From the NCBI GenBank assembly GCA_003991915.1, contig RQTK01001011.1, positions 114,653 to 178,652 on the forward strand: a stretch of DNA of 64,000 bases. The letters run 5' to 3'. The stretch comes from Elysia chlorotica (lineage: Eukaryota; Mollusca; Gastropoda; Plakobranchidae). The notes under the pieces were generated by a model. It was not told the origin of the DNA. It did not search any database and worked only from the letters and a program-made list of their open reading frames with translations. Within the stretch, counting starts at the first letter, position 1, and the number at the start of each line of letters is the position of its first letter. The translations under genes were made by a program, and so were the position numbers. Positions 20,972 through 46,030 of this stretch are shown here, one piece after another.

Positions 20972-23217
20972 AAATTATCCAAACAAGAAGTTGATATAAA
21001 GGATACCATGAAATAAAACAATAATGAAAAAGTACCCCAAGTAATATGCTGTGCTACTGTAAAAAAATTTATTTGTCACAGAATTTATATGCTTAACTGT
21101 TCTCTATTAATCTTGTAATGCTGATTTTTTCTCTTTTTTATCGAGCAGCTGAGGTAGATGCTTTATAGTCAACACCTTAGTCAGGGCCATATGTTGTGCA
21201 ATGCATGTTTATTTTAGTCGATTTTTGGAACATCATAAAACTTTTGTCTTTTAATGAAATAAACACCACTATTTTTTTAAATAGAAATTCAATTATATTT
21301 ACTACCAGGGGTGCCATTTTTTCAGTAATTTTCGGTATTCTGGAAATATAATATGCATCCACCTGAAATCTCTCCAGATGACTCTTCAGTTCAAAGTCCA
21401 GAAAACTTTCCCCACGAAAATTCTGGAAAGTTGGTGACACTGCAGTATTTTTTTTTTTGTGAAAAAAAATCCCTGTTACCATGTGCCTTTCAGCCCTCAT
21501 CGCTTGCACAGAACCTAGATCTACAGTCATGAGGACCATTTTTTTTTCAACTGGCTTATGAGAGTTTATCTTCAAACCCAACTAGCAGTTAACCGGCGAT
21601 TCCTGAGGTCACATCTCACATGCTTAGGCATATTTTTGAAAGTTAAAATTCTACACTTTTAAAGCGCCCTTCTAAACAATTCCACCCCTCCGAGCAAAAG
21701 AATGTTGTTCTGATTATCATACAACCACGGTTAATTGCGCAGCTAAAACTCAAGTACAAAAAAGAAATTAACTTAAGTTTGCGAGTATGGAAAAGAAAAG
21801 CGAAGAACAATGTTTATCGACATGAGATGTCTTTTCTTCGTTTATTGAATTAATTTGCATAATACTGTTTTATGGTGCGGTTTAGGTACTGCAGTTAACC
21901 ACATCCACCTTATAGATTTTAACCTCTAGTTTATCTGATCGACATCATTTATTCTTCCGAATAATACCGATTTGTACATCTTCATCCCTCGTCGTCTTTT
22001 ATGACAACTTGATTCCTGTTAGGGTGTTTCATCTGACTAAAATCTATCTACTAATTAATGATGGAACCTTGGTCAAACCGCTCTACACTTATTGATAATT
22101 AGGTTAGTGAATTAACGTGCACTTATCTGGTAACTTTTATTTAAAACAACTTTTTTTGTTTTTTGAATCGAGGTCTGGATCTATCTATCTAAAGTTTGAT
22201 CTAACCCAGATGTATCTTATGTGATAGCTACAATGTATAGGATGATTGGCACATTCTGTATTCAATATAATTTAATTTTACATTCATGTTATTTCTATCT
22301 ATGTCTGGATTTCTGCTAATCTTTCAGTATGATATTCGCATGTTTTGACTCGTATCGCATTTATTCCTTCATGAAATGGATGCTCACTGCACAGTTAAAA
22401 ATTTACCAAAATCTGATCAATGGCATTAAAATGGAGTAAAAATAAACTTTGACGAGGTGGATATAGATAAACAATAAGCAACATTATATATAATTCTATA
22501 TGGAACCGGGTAAAGAAGAAAATCTGTTGCACGTATTGTTTACCAGCAAATATTTTTTAGCGAGTAATGGTTAATGTAATACATCTATTTTCTATAATGA
22601 ATGTAACCATTAAATTTATCAGAGCCTCTCTAGAGAGACGAAAATCTTGAAAATTTTTATGCTCCAGAGGGGGCAAAGCCCCCTGACTCCCCTCTTTCTT
22701 CACAACCAAAGAAACAGAAATTTTGATGGCATGCCTGACTCGAGTTTTTTTTAACGACTTAGCTTCTCTAAGTTTTGCTTAATGAAGCAAAACATCCTAG
22801 AGGTTCAAGGCCATCATAACTTTTTGTAGCACTTCACTAGATCTATGTTTCAAAAATCTGTGGTGCCTAGGTTTGTTTTAAAATATTTAATTTTTAGTTT
22901 CTGTTGTGGAGGAAATTTTAAGTAAATATTGGGAGAGGGGGGGGGGGGGGAAGATGAACATTGAAGTCATTGACTTAACTATCTCTATTATTATTTGTTG
23001 TATTTTTCTGTTTTGATTTGCACTTTATTGATTGAAGTCCATTTAGAATTAATGAATGTAACAGTGTCCATATTAATGTTATGCTAAAGTCGAATCTTAC
23101 CCGCTATTTTTTAGATACCATTTTATAAGCACAAAGATCTCTGAAACAAAATTTTTTTTTCGTATTTGACATCCCCCCCCCCCCCCCCCTCTTTTCATTG
23201 ATCAGTATTCATCATGA

Positions 23218-23478
23218 ATATACAGTAGTGCATATCAACAACAGCACCTGCTGCAACAGGACTCACTATAGCGAGACATTAAGAAATTCCATTTTTTTCT
23301 ACTCTGTAAAGCCTATCACTTCTGCTTGGGTTTAACAGGACAAGAAAATGAGTGAACTGGTATACAGTGGGAGAAGGGAGTGAGCTTGATTCTCCTAAAT
23401 AACGGTCAATCAACCCATACAGTATTGTTTGGGTCCGTCAGAAACATGAGGCAACAATCTAGACCCTATAATAATCTA
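23218..23478. repeat. Dispersed repeat, copy 2 (partner at 1955-2215)
   Basis: Collinear with 1955-2215: TACAGTAGTGCATA, CACCTGCTGCA, CTGCTTGGGTTTAACAGG, GAGCTTGATTCTCC and CAATCAACCC. This copy has an extra insertion (ACTCACTATAGCGAG) near its start. Confidence 0.6.
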
Positions 23479-24843
23479 CCAAAAGGATGTGAATGCGTGT
23501 TATACAGCGTGTAATAATACAATGGGGGAAAGGGTGTTCAGCTGGCAAGTAGTCAAATACACAGACATGAGATGGGTCAGCCCACTGATGAATGAGGTGG
23601 AAATAAGGGGACACAAGTTCAGAGAGCGAGGGGGAGGGAGAGAAAGAGATAGAAAGGAAGGGAGAGAGAGAGAGAGAGATAGGGAGGGAGGGAGAGAGAG
23701 AGAGTTTATATTTCCAATTTTGATTATATTTGCTTACTTTTCAATGATCATAAGGAACAGTGAAATACTCTTGTATTGTGATATACATCGTGAAACTGTA
23801 AACGTTTGCATGAATAATGTGTTTAAAGGCCATAGGAAACTGTCAAATTCTTTTCTCTTCTAGAGAAACTTTTCAGCCATCAATTGGTGTGCTTGGTGCT
23901 ATTTGTAATGTTTGCACTGTGGGTTTGTAACAGTGTTGGTGAACCTCACAATTCATACTCAAACATAAGCACTGTTCAGTAGTTATTTTTCTCTATACTA
24001 CATTGACTTGTATTATATTGCTAAAACCTACAAATTGTATTGATTTGTAATTGATTACAAAAGTTGCATCCCGGATATACATTAGAACAGTTTAAAATTG
24101 GGATTGCACTCATTTTTTTTTTTTAGCTAAGCATACAAGAGTGAAAGTAATATGCCATTTAGCTTTTGAGATTTAAGGACTAGAATAGGGGTTTTGTTTT
24201 GTTTTGATTTCATTTTGTGTCATTTCAAAACTTATGAAAAAACTGCCACCGAAAAGCTAAATAAATAAAGTTAAAAGATAATTTTGTGCTAGCCTAATTA
24301 TGTGCAGTGGAAGTTTAGAAAGTACATAAAGGAATAAGAAAAAATTTTTGAGAACACAATTTTATGAATGTTTTGGAAGGACGAGCAGACTCTTGTGGTT
24401 GGATAGTGACCAGTACTGTATAGCCAGTGCGGGCCGTAGTGTACTGGTGTTTTTTGTTTTTTTCTATAATTTTTGTTTGTTTTTGTTTTTGTTTTGTTTT
24501 GTGTGTGCTTAACACTTTGGATTTTTATTCCCATAATAAGTTGAAAATCACAAATGCATAAAATTTTACTTTGGCAAAATCAATATGAAAACACTGGGTT
24601 GGGATTTTTTAAAATATATCTACTGAACATTTTGAAATATATGTAATAACAAGATACAATTTCAAAATCATGTTACATACTTGTCTTTCAGCTATTCTCA
24701 TCGGGACATTTGTTGAGATAATATAAATTTATAAAATGACAAGAAAAAAAACAACTGTTGTGAAAAGATACAAGTATTATATGAAGCTTTTATATACAAT
24801 GTAGGTAGCAAAGACTGGGAGATGTGCATAAATTTACATCACA

Positions 24844-24849
<6 letters not shown>

Positions 24850-24910
<61 letters not shown>

Positions 24911-24917
24911 TCTCTCT
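24850..24917. repeat. (CT)n microsatellite
   Basis: About 24 CT units, then CTAT units and more CT. The Leu-Ser repeat frames across it are not genes. Confidence 0.95.
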
Positions 24918-25887
24918 TTATTTTTCTCTTTATCTCTGTCACCCTCCCTCTTACCCCGTCCCTTCTCCCCTTCTCTCTTCATAAACCTACTTTGCAATTC
25001 AGCTGTAGCCCTGAATGAACAATGATCGTTTAAAAAAAATGTCTCAAAAGAAAATCTGAAACTGGACAAAATAATTATGTGCATGGATGCACAGACATTT
25101 ATAAATGATTTTCTGTGATGTATTCAGCTATACACCAAACAAACTTGTTGACTATCATGACAATGGATATTCATCTGATTTTATGATATTTGTTACTACA
25201 TGTATCCAAATGAATGCTAGTTAATGCTTTTTCTTTTCATTAATATTATAAAGACAACATTTTTACATATATTTCAAATAAATGATGTTTTTGTTTTGTT
25301 TTTTTCTTGTTCATCTATAGTGGTTTTCATCTTAGGCTCGTTTGTGTTTTAATTTTTTTTTTAATTTTTCATTTTCTAAACAGAATTTCTTGATGCACAG
25401 TATGAAGGCAACATTGACAGGGCTTTTTGAGCCTCGTAGTATCTCACAAAGAATCATGATTTCTTTGTGTTTGTGTGTGCTCTTCATCATATTTTTCTCT
25501 CCACAGGCAAAAGTCCCTACTATCTCTTGAAATTTTATGAAGTATGAGCTAAGATACCCTATGCTAATTATTTTTGCTTTCCTTGACATTTTTTAAATCT
25601 TTTTTTTTTGTATAAAACATTTTGTTTCTTACTTTTGCACATTGCATAGTTTTAACTATGTATTAATAAATAAAGTGAAATAAAGACATAAGATTATTGA
25701 TTTATAAACTAATTTTAGCTGCATGTGTTGTAATGTTTCATCTTCTGTTTTGGTATTTGAAGAGACAAAAATAACTCACAGCTGAATTTTTTTGTCTAAA
25801 TTATCAACAGCATTACTGTTTTCATTCACAATTTCCACTGGTATGTGTTTGTATATCGTTAATATTAATGTGGGTGTTACTTAATAT

Positions 25888-25893
25888 TTTATT
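25888..25893 (-). terminator. Possible polyadenylation signal of SLC46 copy A
   Basis: TTTATT on the plus strand reads AATAAA on the minus strand, only 16 bases after the stop codon at 25909-25911. The spacing is very short, so a later signal may be used instead. Confidence 0.35.
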
Positions 25894-25908
25894 TGCGTAG
25901 TAAAATTA

Positions 25909-38135
<12,227 letters not shown>

Positions 38136-39043
38136 ACTCAGCAGTGGAATCTTGTATGTAAGTATAGATCTAGAGTCTTTTCTGAGATCTTGTCCAGTTA
38201 TTAAGTTGAAAACTTAAAGAGTCTAAACCTCTAACAGCAGACAGAAACAGTTCATGTGCAGATTTCAGACGTTCGGTAAGCTTACCCAATGCTTTGCTGT
38301 TGGGTAACGTTAAAAACTCTTATCTTGTAATTTTGCTCTTACTGTGTTATCATGGTCAGTATCTTAGTTACTGGTACTTTAGAGGCATAGTTCACTGAGT
38401 CTTTGACGAGGACTAATGGTGCTTTTTTATTCCGATAAAAAGATAAAAGAAAGTATTGGGCCTAAGGTTCCCGTTATTTTTAACCTCGATACCGGTAAGA
38501 ATACTTATGAGACAATATTGTTAAAGTTGATACCACTAACCTAGAGTTAAAAATATTCGTTAAAACAACTAACAACGATATTAAAGTAGAACGATGGTTC
38601 TAACATTAATCGCAGTACTAAGCCATTAACCATTCAAGAAATCATGAACTTGCTATACCATTTTACTGCACTATAAACAAACACGTTCCAACGCTCAGAA
38701 TGGTGATGCCGGTGTTTAAAAAAAACCAAAAAACTCTAGTAATAATAACTGGCAATGTAAACAACCCAGTCGAACAACACTTCGCAGAAGTAGCATCGCG
38801 ACTGGGCATAAAGGCGCCTTGCAGAGACTAGACTAGAGTCAACATAGCGTTGCTGAAATTAGTGAAAAGAACAGCGTTGGTTTATTTTTTTTATATTAAC
38901 GGTAACGTTCATATTCATTTCAAAACTAACCTAAGCCAACACGATTCGCCCATGCCTCGTGTAAAACTTTGAAAGGAGGCAGGTGGTTGTTTAACAATTT
39001 AGAACTTGCGTTGTCAGTTACTGAGCTAGTCAATGTATGAAAA

Positions 39044-39074
<31 letters not shown>

Positions 39075-39793
39075 TCTCTCTCTGTCTATCTCTCGATCTC
39101 TTTCTCACTCCCTGTTTCTTTCCACATGTTTCTTCCTCACTTACATCTTTCTCTCCAAGCTTCTTCTTCTCTCTGTTCATCTATTTAACTGAACATCTTC
39201 CTTTCTATCTATTTGTCTATAGCTACATATTTCTACCTTTTATACCCATCTACCTATCTTTTATTTATGTATCTATTTACCCACCTATGCATATATCTCT
39301 TACACCCCGCCCCCAAAGACACACATAAATCTCCCTTTCTCCAATTCGACATCGACACATCATGATTTCATAAAATCTATTCCCCTTCTGTTTCCTTCTG
39401 TGGTGTATCTGGGTCAAATGATATAATGGCTTAACACGCCCATTTCTTTTTACGCTACTGTTGAATGTTAAATGATACAATAACACGTCTTGCTCTTATA
39501 ATTATATGTATATATTTCAACAGAGAATTGAGTAACCTATTTGCCTTGTTGTTATTATTGTTCATTTTCGAAAAAGGACAGATATTCAAATCTCATACCG
39601 TTAACATAAGCGCCTTGCTTCCATCTATTTACAACTCAGTGCTCTTTCCTATTCCTCTTCTTGCTGTACGCTTACTGATCTAGGGGAGAGGCATAGACAT
39701 ATAACTAGTTATATAAATCTATAGGGAGAGGTCAAGTGAGCATTGACTGAGCTACTCAGTGATTGTGTTTGGGCGTTTGGGGTGCCTAGCCAG

Positions 39794-40463
39794 CAGGGTT
39801 GCCAGTGAGGATTTTCGAAAGCACTAGATATTTAGATTTCAGGCCAAAATTATTTTCACTATTTTGGCTCCAAAATCATTGGCTTTATTGAAAGATACTT
39901 CACTCCCCCAAAAAAAAAACAACGCACAGTTTTGTTAAACAAACAAAAACATCTCAAGGCCACGGTCTTTACTTTTTATTTGCTTCTTTAACAAATATTT
40001 TGTAAACATTAATTTAGCACAAGGTCTGAAGCAGACAACCGAGAGGTGCATAGAAAAGGGGGAGGGGAGGGATTTGTGACCTATGCACTTTTCATGGTGT
40101 CAATCTGTTATCTATTTTAATCAGTATCACCATCGATTCAAGCTTTATCCCTTTTGGTTATCGCACGCTTGACAATGTGTCGTCGCAATTAATTATCAAT
40201 GGTCTTGTTCTCTACCTACCAAATTTTAAGTTTCTCTAAAAGGCTATGGGTTTTGAATGAACCAACAATTATATTTAACCTGTTTCAGAAATCGAGACTT
40301 ACAGAGAGATATAGGTTGAGAGAAATATTGAAAAAATCAATAAAAATGTAATTTGAAAAATTCTCTACATTTAGGCTAATTTTCAAAATCACTCACTAGA
40401 TCACTAGGTTTGTAAAAAAAAATTACTAGATCTCGTGAAAAATCACTAGCGCTGGCAACCCTG
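39794..40463. mobile_element. Possible 670-bp non-autonomous DNA transposon
   Basis: It starts CAGGGTTGCCAG at 39794 and ends with the exact inverse CTGGCAACCCTG at 40452-40463. Weaker inverted similarity continues inwards (GATTTT, CACTAG). CAGGGTTGCCA ends occur in some hAT elements (established knowledge). No clear 8-bp target duplication was seen, which weakens the call, and there is no transposase. Confidence 0.4.
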
Positions 40464-40827
40464 TTCTCAGCCCATCTATGTGTTAGGTAAGAGGCTGTGG
40501 TCTTTATCCCTACTCAGAGCTTTGCTTGCCCGGCGTGTCGTCTAAACCAGCTGTCACCGTTCGACTGCAGTGTACCTCGCTGGTGAATGTTGTGTCGTCG
40601 CTTACATGAGAGTATTAGGAGACAACTTGCAAATTTGCGCGAACCCCGGTTTATATAGGATAGTCCTTCTGTCTCGCGCGATAGCGGTGTTCAGTCAGAC
40701 TTAATGCACCCAGATAATTGTCCTTATCGCTATTATTATACAGAATGGTTGAAATGTTAACCTTTGGAAAAGGAAAGTCTGCCTTGTAACGATATCTCTT
40801 ATGTTTCCCAGAGAAGCCAGCGAGGGC

Positions 40828-40905
40828 ATGAGAATCAAACCATGGGATTCCAACGTGCCAATGCAGAACACTACTGACTGAGCTATCTCATACCTCAGTC
40901 TGTCC
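40828..40905 (-). mobile_element. tRNA-like sequence, probably a SINE head or tRNA pseudogene
   Basis: The minus strand reads GATAGCTCAGTCAGTAGTG (A-box-like) and, about 35 bases later, ATGGTTTGATTCTCATG (T-arm-like: 5-bp stem with a TTTGATT loop). The acceptor stem pairs only at its first four positions, so a functional tRNA is unlikely. Confidence 0.45.
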
Positions 40906-41082
40906 AACATTCGTTTCAAAGAATCTCAACTGGTCTTCTTCAGGCAAATAATTAAGTTAACTATTAAACAACAAAGTGAGACATGGTAAAGTTATTATGT
41001 AAGTCAAAATTCAAAATGTTCATTTTTTCCAAGGTGAGAACTACAACGAGTGGTGATAGGAGAAAAAAAGATAAATATGTGG

Positions 41083-41088
41083 ATAGAT

Positions 41089-41119
<31 letters not shown>

Positions 41120-41154
41120 TAGACAGATAGATAGATAGATATATAGATAGATAT

Positions 41155-41188
<34 letters not shown>

Positions 41189-41263
41189 TTGTTGAATACG
41201 TGTATATATACACAGTTTATAAATTATAGAGAAAGAGAGCCAGACAGAGAGAGAACGAGAGAG

Positions 41264-41342
<79 letters not shown>
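41083..41342. repeat. (GACA/GATA)n and (GA)n arrays
   Basis: GATA and GACA units at 41083-41188, then unique AT-rich sequence, then GAGA/GAAA-rich sequence leading into about 32 GA units ending at 41342. Confidence 0.95.
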
Positions 41343-41347
<5 letters not shown>

Positions 41348-43479
41348 TTTGTAGATGACATTCACAGTAGTTTTAGGGTAAAGTGCCCCAATCTCGAACA
41401 AAATAATCTACGAAACTGCTTTTTTTTTATTTATTGAGGCAGCAGTATAATGAAAACAATTTTTAAGTCCGTCCTCCATTATCATTTTTTTACATTTTGC
41501 TGTATAAAATACACACATTGTATAGGCTCTAATGTTCCCGAACCTATAGCGATTTTTGTCACACATCAGTAGGCTAGTACATAGCAACCATAGATATATA
41601 TATATTATAACTTGGTAGTTATATACATCTATGATAGCAACTCGGTTGTTTACAGGATTTCAGCGTGGCGGATGGTTCTAGATCTAAATCTAGATCTGGT
41701 GATCGTAAACAGGAAAAAAATCATGTGAAAATGTGACAGAAATCAAGGTTACAAAATATCTTAAGTAGGAATGAGAATTTCAGGAACAAGTGCAAGTTAT
41801 GGTCTAGAATTAGACCTAGATTATAGATCTCTTATTAAGATAAGCGGAGTAGGGTAAAAATTAAAATTCTCCAATTTCAAACAGGTCCTGATTCCGGACA
41901 CAACCAAACCCTTCTCCTTTGATTAAATCCTAAAACTAATATGTAGACGAATTGAACAACGTATGTCATTCTCGATGTTGAATAAGAATCAACGGAGCAG
42001 CTCACAATCCATCTCCAGATACAGTTTTGGTTCATTGTCAGCTGCTTTAAGTTTTCCACCGCCTCCATTTAGAATAATCACGCTTATTTTGCACCAGCTT
42101 AAGGGTGAAACCAACATAATCAAATTACACCTTTTCTCCTTAAAACTATTGTCTTGTGTAGAAATTGCTTTTAGAATAGACAGACTGTTGATGTTATACT
42201 AAGTAAATGACGTTTTATTTATGCCTCATGCCTCTCTCATTTTTTTTATCTGTTCGCAATGGGGGCACAGGAAAAATTCCTTGGTCTAAAATAATGTGAA
42301 CACCCAATGCCCCAATTCCGTTTGATGCCTGATAATTCGACATAACAGGGACCAAAATTTAGATAAAGTCGATTTAGATTTTAGAAGATGTACAGTATTT
42401 TAAGAGAGTGCCAAAACTGGAGTGGCTTCGTTGTGGGTCTAGATAGGAATCTACACAGACATCATAGTGACTTGTCTAGCCTGTACCAATTACATTGTGC
42501 AAGGTTATCTACTAGTCTAATACAAGTCTAATACAGTCGCAGCCCCCTGCTTTTTTGTAAAAAAAAAAAAAAAAAAAAAAGTATTCATGTCATATTGGGT
42601 TGAAAACATCTCCAATTAAAATAAATAAAGCAGTAAATTGTCGAAGCAAAGATATTGAAGGAGAAATTAAAAGAGATTTATTCAGGACTTTTAAAGTATG
42701 TCCAATTAATGGAAATTTCGAATTATCAGATGTCGAATTAAATGGAGTGAAATGTAAAAAAAAAATAGTGTTATTAATAATGTGCGGGGTTTATATTTTA
42801 CAGGCCATCAGTATTCAATACATGACTTGTAGCATCTTTAAAGTAGCCCTCCTGAAAGCAAGGTTAGACTTCTTATGGCCCACCAATATAAGTATTATAA
42901 CCGGAAAAGGCAAACTCCTTTATTTATGCTAATAATGTATGCGTGTACTAGTTAATACTTTTATTTAATGTCCTGCAACGTAAAGTGCACAAAGTAAATT
43001 TTGGTTGATGCAAATACGGTAAATGAAAAGTAAAGTTAATAACCTACTGAGTCTAGTAATCTGACGTTTGTATATTGGGGCGACGCGGTAACACATTAAT
43101 TTGTGAAAATAGTATATAGACATGTATTACAAAACAATGATTGGGGTATTAATCTCACATTAAATGACAGTAGAGGTCTAGAGATATACAAATCACTTTA
43201 CTTCAAGACATAGCCTAATATTTATCTAAGTTGATAAACGTGGACTGTACTGGAGATTAGTTGGTAAAAGCTAATTAACACCAACCACTCCCTCTAGTTT
43301 TTCATTCTCTGTCACGTGTGTGTCTATGTTTGTCTGTATGTCTCTCTCTGTGTCTCTGGCTGACGGTCTCTCTGTCAGTCTTTAGTCTTGGGAACCCTTG
43401 TCATACAGGATCCTTCTTGGGAACCTAGGAGATTTTAAACTAGGCTAGTAGGAGAGATCGCTAAGGGTTCGTTTTCTCC

Positions 43480-43482
<3 letters not shown>

Positions 43483-43541
<59 letters not shown>

Positions 43542-43735
43542 GTTATTGTTATTGTTATTGTTATTGTTATTGTTGTNNNNNNNNNNNNNNNNNNNNNNNN
43601 NNNNNNNNNNNNNNNNNNNNNNNNNNTCTTCTTCTTCTTCTTCTTCTTCTTCTTCTTCTTCTTCTTCTTCTTCTTCTTCTTCTTCTTCTTCTTCTTCTTC
43701 TTCTTCTTCTTCTTCATCATCATCATCATCATCTT
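43483..43735. repeat. (ATT)n and (TTC)n arrays around a 50-bp gap
   Basis: (ATT)n and (GTTATT)n up to 43576, exactly 50 N (43577-43626, a placeholder size), then about 30 TTC units, TCA units, and more TTC. Confidence 0.95.
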
Positions 43736-43980
43736 CTTCTTATTTTCTTCTTCTGCTCAGATGTAAATAATTACCCACGGAAAATAAGCAGTGCGAAATA
43801 TTTGGATTGCAGGCTGCCTATTACTATTAGTTTTACAAACCCGAATTTGCGCAAAAAATATAATGATACATAATATAGCAAAATACGACACAGCAATTTA
43901 TCATTCTAAAAAAAAAAAAAAAGAACAAAAGGGAAAAATGAAAAAAAAAAAAATCCTATCTCAATGTTTTTTTTGTGAAA

Positions 43981-45200
43981 CTAGTTGCAAGCCCGCGAAT
44001 TCGCGGGATTATAAGTTTAAATTAATACCCATGTGGGCATTAATGTTATGTTTACAGAAAATATTGTCCTCACCATTATAATATTAATCCTGATTTGAAG
44101 ACAACATTATTGGTGTAGCTTGTCATAGCGATAAGTTCTCTGGTGGCGGCGCCAATGCAAATTCCAAACCAAAATATAGCTTTTAACTCTTGACATAGCT
44201 ACATACAACTGACCATGAGGGAAAACTGATGGTGGTAGATAAATTCCAACGATTGCCCTCATTTACACCAATGATGCGAATTCGAAAGCTTTAATTGTAA
44301 CTTCGAATATTATTTCGAAAATGTCTAGATTCTGCAGTATCCCCCACAAACAGCTGGTGTAAGGGTTCCGGTAAAGTTTTCAAGAAGGGTAGTAAATTAA
44401 CTTGACCTTTGGTACAGCAAAGAGATTCCCCTATAAATAAACGATTGAGGATGTTTCTGTGGGCCATAATTTTGCGTCATATTGTTGGCACGTCTGTCCA
44501 CCGTATTTTATAATCTGTGCGCCTGTCTCTCCTCCAATAATTATTGTGGGCAACAACATTGATATTGTCATGGTTTGGGCCAGTTGGTGGTGTAAGCGTA
44601 GTACATGTAGCTGCATGACTGATGTGAGGACTGGAGACGATAGTCGTGATGTAGATTCTAATCCGTATGGGTCTACCTGCTTCTTGGGGTGGTGTAGCAG
44701 ATCTAAAGCTAGGTCTCTGATGTGGAGATCTAGATCTAGGCTATGTCTGTTTTCACTGTGTCGTCGATCTAGATCTAGATTTCGATCAGTATCAGTAGGC
44801 CTAGATTTGGATGGTTGATCAATTGCAGCTGCTATTGTCATTGTTTGAGGCAGTTGGCAGTGTTAACTTTAGAAGCTGCCTGACTGATGTCATGTGGAGG
44901 AGTTAGTGGTAATGTAGGCCTAGATCTATATCTAAACCGGGTGGGTCTATCTTCTTTTTGTCGTGGTGTAGCAGATCTGAAGCTGAGTCTACGTTGTCGA
45001 GATCTAGATCTAGGCTATGTCTGTTTTCACTTTGTCGTAGATCTAGATATAGATTTCGACCAGTATCAATAGGCCTAGCCATGGATGGTTGATCAAGTGA
45101 TGTTTGTGATTGTGTGGTTAAGGTGATTTGATTTGGATTGAGTGTTGTTGCTAAGTATCTATATCGTCTTAAACGACGTCTCTTTTTCTCACATGCCATC
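43981..45200 (-). mobile_element. Deletion-derivative Helitron (rolling-circle transposon)
   Basis: The 3' end on the minus strand shows the Helitron layout: a perfect palindrome CCCGCGAATTCGCGGG (plus 43992-44007), seven bases, then CTAG (plus 43981-43984) followed by T. Upstream on the same strand, decayed protein blocks match Helitron order: CCTKGQVNLLPFLKTLPEP, then LHQLFVGD and HFRNNIRSYN (44291-44425), then the C-terminal helicase block FPHGQLYVAMSRVKS (44178-44224). An autonomous element would have thousands of bases of Rep and helicase sequence between the last two; here they are about 70 bp apart. An ORF beginning MACEKKRRRLRRYRYLAT at 45199 may be the original N-terminus. The 5' TC end was not located, so the upper boundary is approximate. 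Confidence 0.8.
44560..45120. repeat. Diverged tandem duplication of about 270 bp within the Helitron
   Basis: 44565-44840 and 44840-45110 are collinear: TGGTGTAGCAGATCT(A/G)AAGC, GAGATCTAGATCTAGGCTAT, GTCTGTTTTCACT and ATGGATGGTTGATCAA-like blocks occur in the same order. Both copies stay open on the minus strand and encode similar Asp/Leu/Arg-rich peptides (SENRHSLDLDL), largely made of TAGATC units. Confidence 0.75.
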
Positions 45201-45835
45201 GTAATAGATTTAATCTAGATCTAGATCTTCCACAATCAAATTTCGTTGCGTCATGCTTCTTGGTCAAATAATTCAGATCTAGTTTCTAGATTATTTCTGA
45301 GTCAGAAATGTTGTCTTTGTTTTAAAGTGACCGGGTAAGTCTGCCGTGATTAACTTTTTAGAATTGACGCTCTTAAGTGCCAAAGTGCACACCGTTTGTT
45401 TGTTTGTTTGTTTTTTTCTTCCGAAACGCGCTACTTTTACAAAAAGGAATAGGAAAGCAATTGAACTATTAATACATATTGGCCTTTGCGGGAGGGGTTC
45501 AGTGAATTTTTATATAATATAAAAGGTCGAATAAACCATTTTTAAAGAATGGTGGTCATGTCCCTAATCAGGTGTATAGTGGTTCATAAAAAATATGTTT
45601 TGTAATTTCCAAGTGATTGAGTAAGTAAATTCAAGGCGGGGAGCCCACAATGAGCACTACTTTTTTGTATACATTCTACCAAGTACTTATTAAAATTCTA
45701 ATAGATTCATATAACTTCTTTTTTATTATTTAATTGTATATTACAGTATTAAATTTAAAGAGATTATTTCTTATAGCTTAAATTTTGTAGACATCAAAAT
45801 CTTAAAACGCGATTTCTCGAAACATTGATGTGTGT

Positions 45836-45983
45836 AGATAAGAATAAGATAAGATACAGTGTATAACTTTATTTGTCCTTTCAAGGCACATTTGATTGTC
45901 CGTATATGCATTATAACAAAACAGTATAGACAGTATATGACATGAGTCAATACAAATATCAATACTCATATTGTTCATAACAC

Positions 45984-46030
<47 letters not shown>

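Larger units (their letters stand above)
20972..25887. other. Intergenic region between two convergent genes
   Basis: This lies between the TMEM179-like gene and the 3' end of SLC46 copy A. No conserved exon was found. It contains a second copy of the dispersed repeat (23218-23478), a G-run at about 22937-22951, a C-run at about 23172-23190, a GA-rich patch (23625-23705), a (CT)n array (24850-24900), and GGGGGCAAAGCCCCC at about 22668-22682 that resembles a repeat end. Confidence 0.6.
38136..43980. other. Intergenic region upstream of SLC46 copy A
   Basis: No conserved coding exon was recognised. Contents: probable promoter and 5'UTR of copy A just right of 38135, a C-run (39045-39073), a possible TIR element (39794-40463), a tRNA-like sequence (40828-40905), GATA/GACA and GA arrays (41083-41342), a poly-A run (42559-42580), a 50-bp gap in ATT/TTC repeats (43577-43626). 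An AT-rich 110-codon open frame at 42600-42932 has no recognisable features. Confidence 0.55.

Noticed and set aside
21290-21470. Inverted-repeat element after the TMEM179-like gene
   Set aside because: Some self-complementary pieces (CCAGAATTTTCG-like) exist, but the ends do not pair well and no target duplication was seen.
40828-40905. Functional tRNA gene
   Set aside because: A-box and T-arm are recognisable, but the acceptor stem pairs poorly, so a SINE head or pseudogene is more likely.
42600-42932. 110-codon plus-strand ORF as a gene
   Set aside because: AT-rich codon use, no domain or signal, next to a poly-A run; no splice or homology support.
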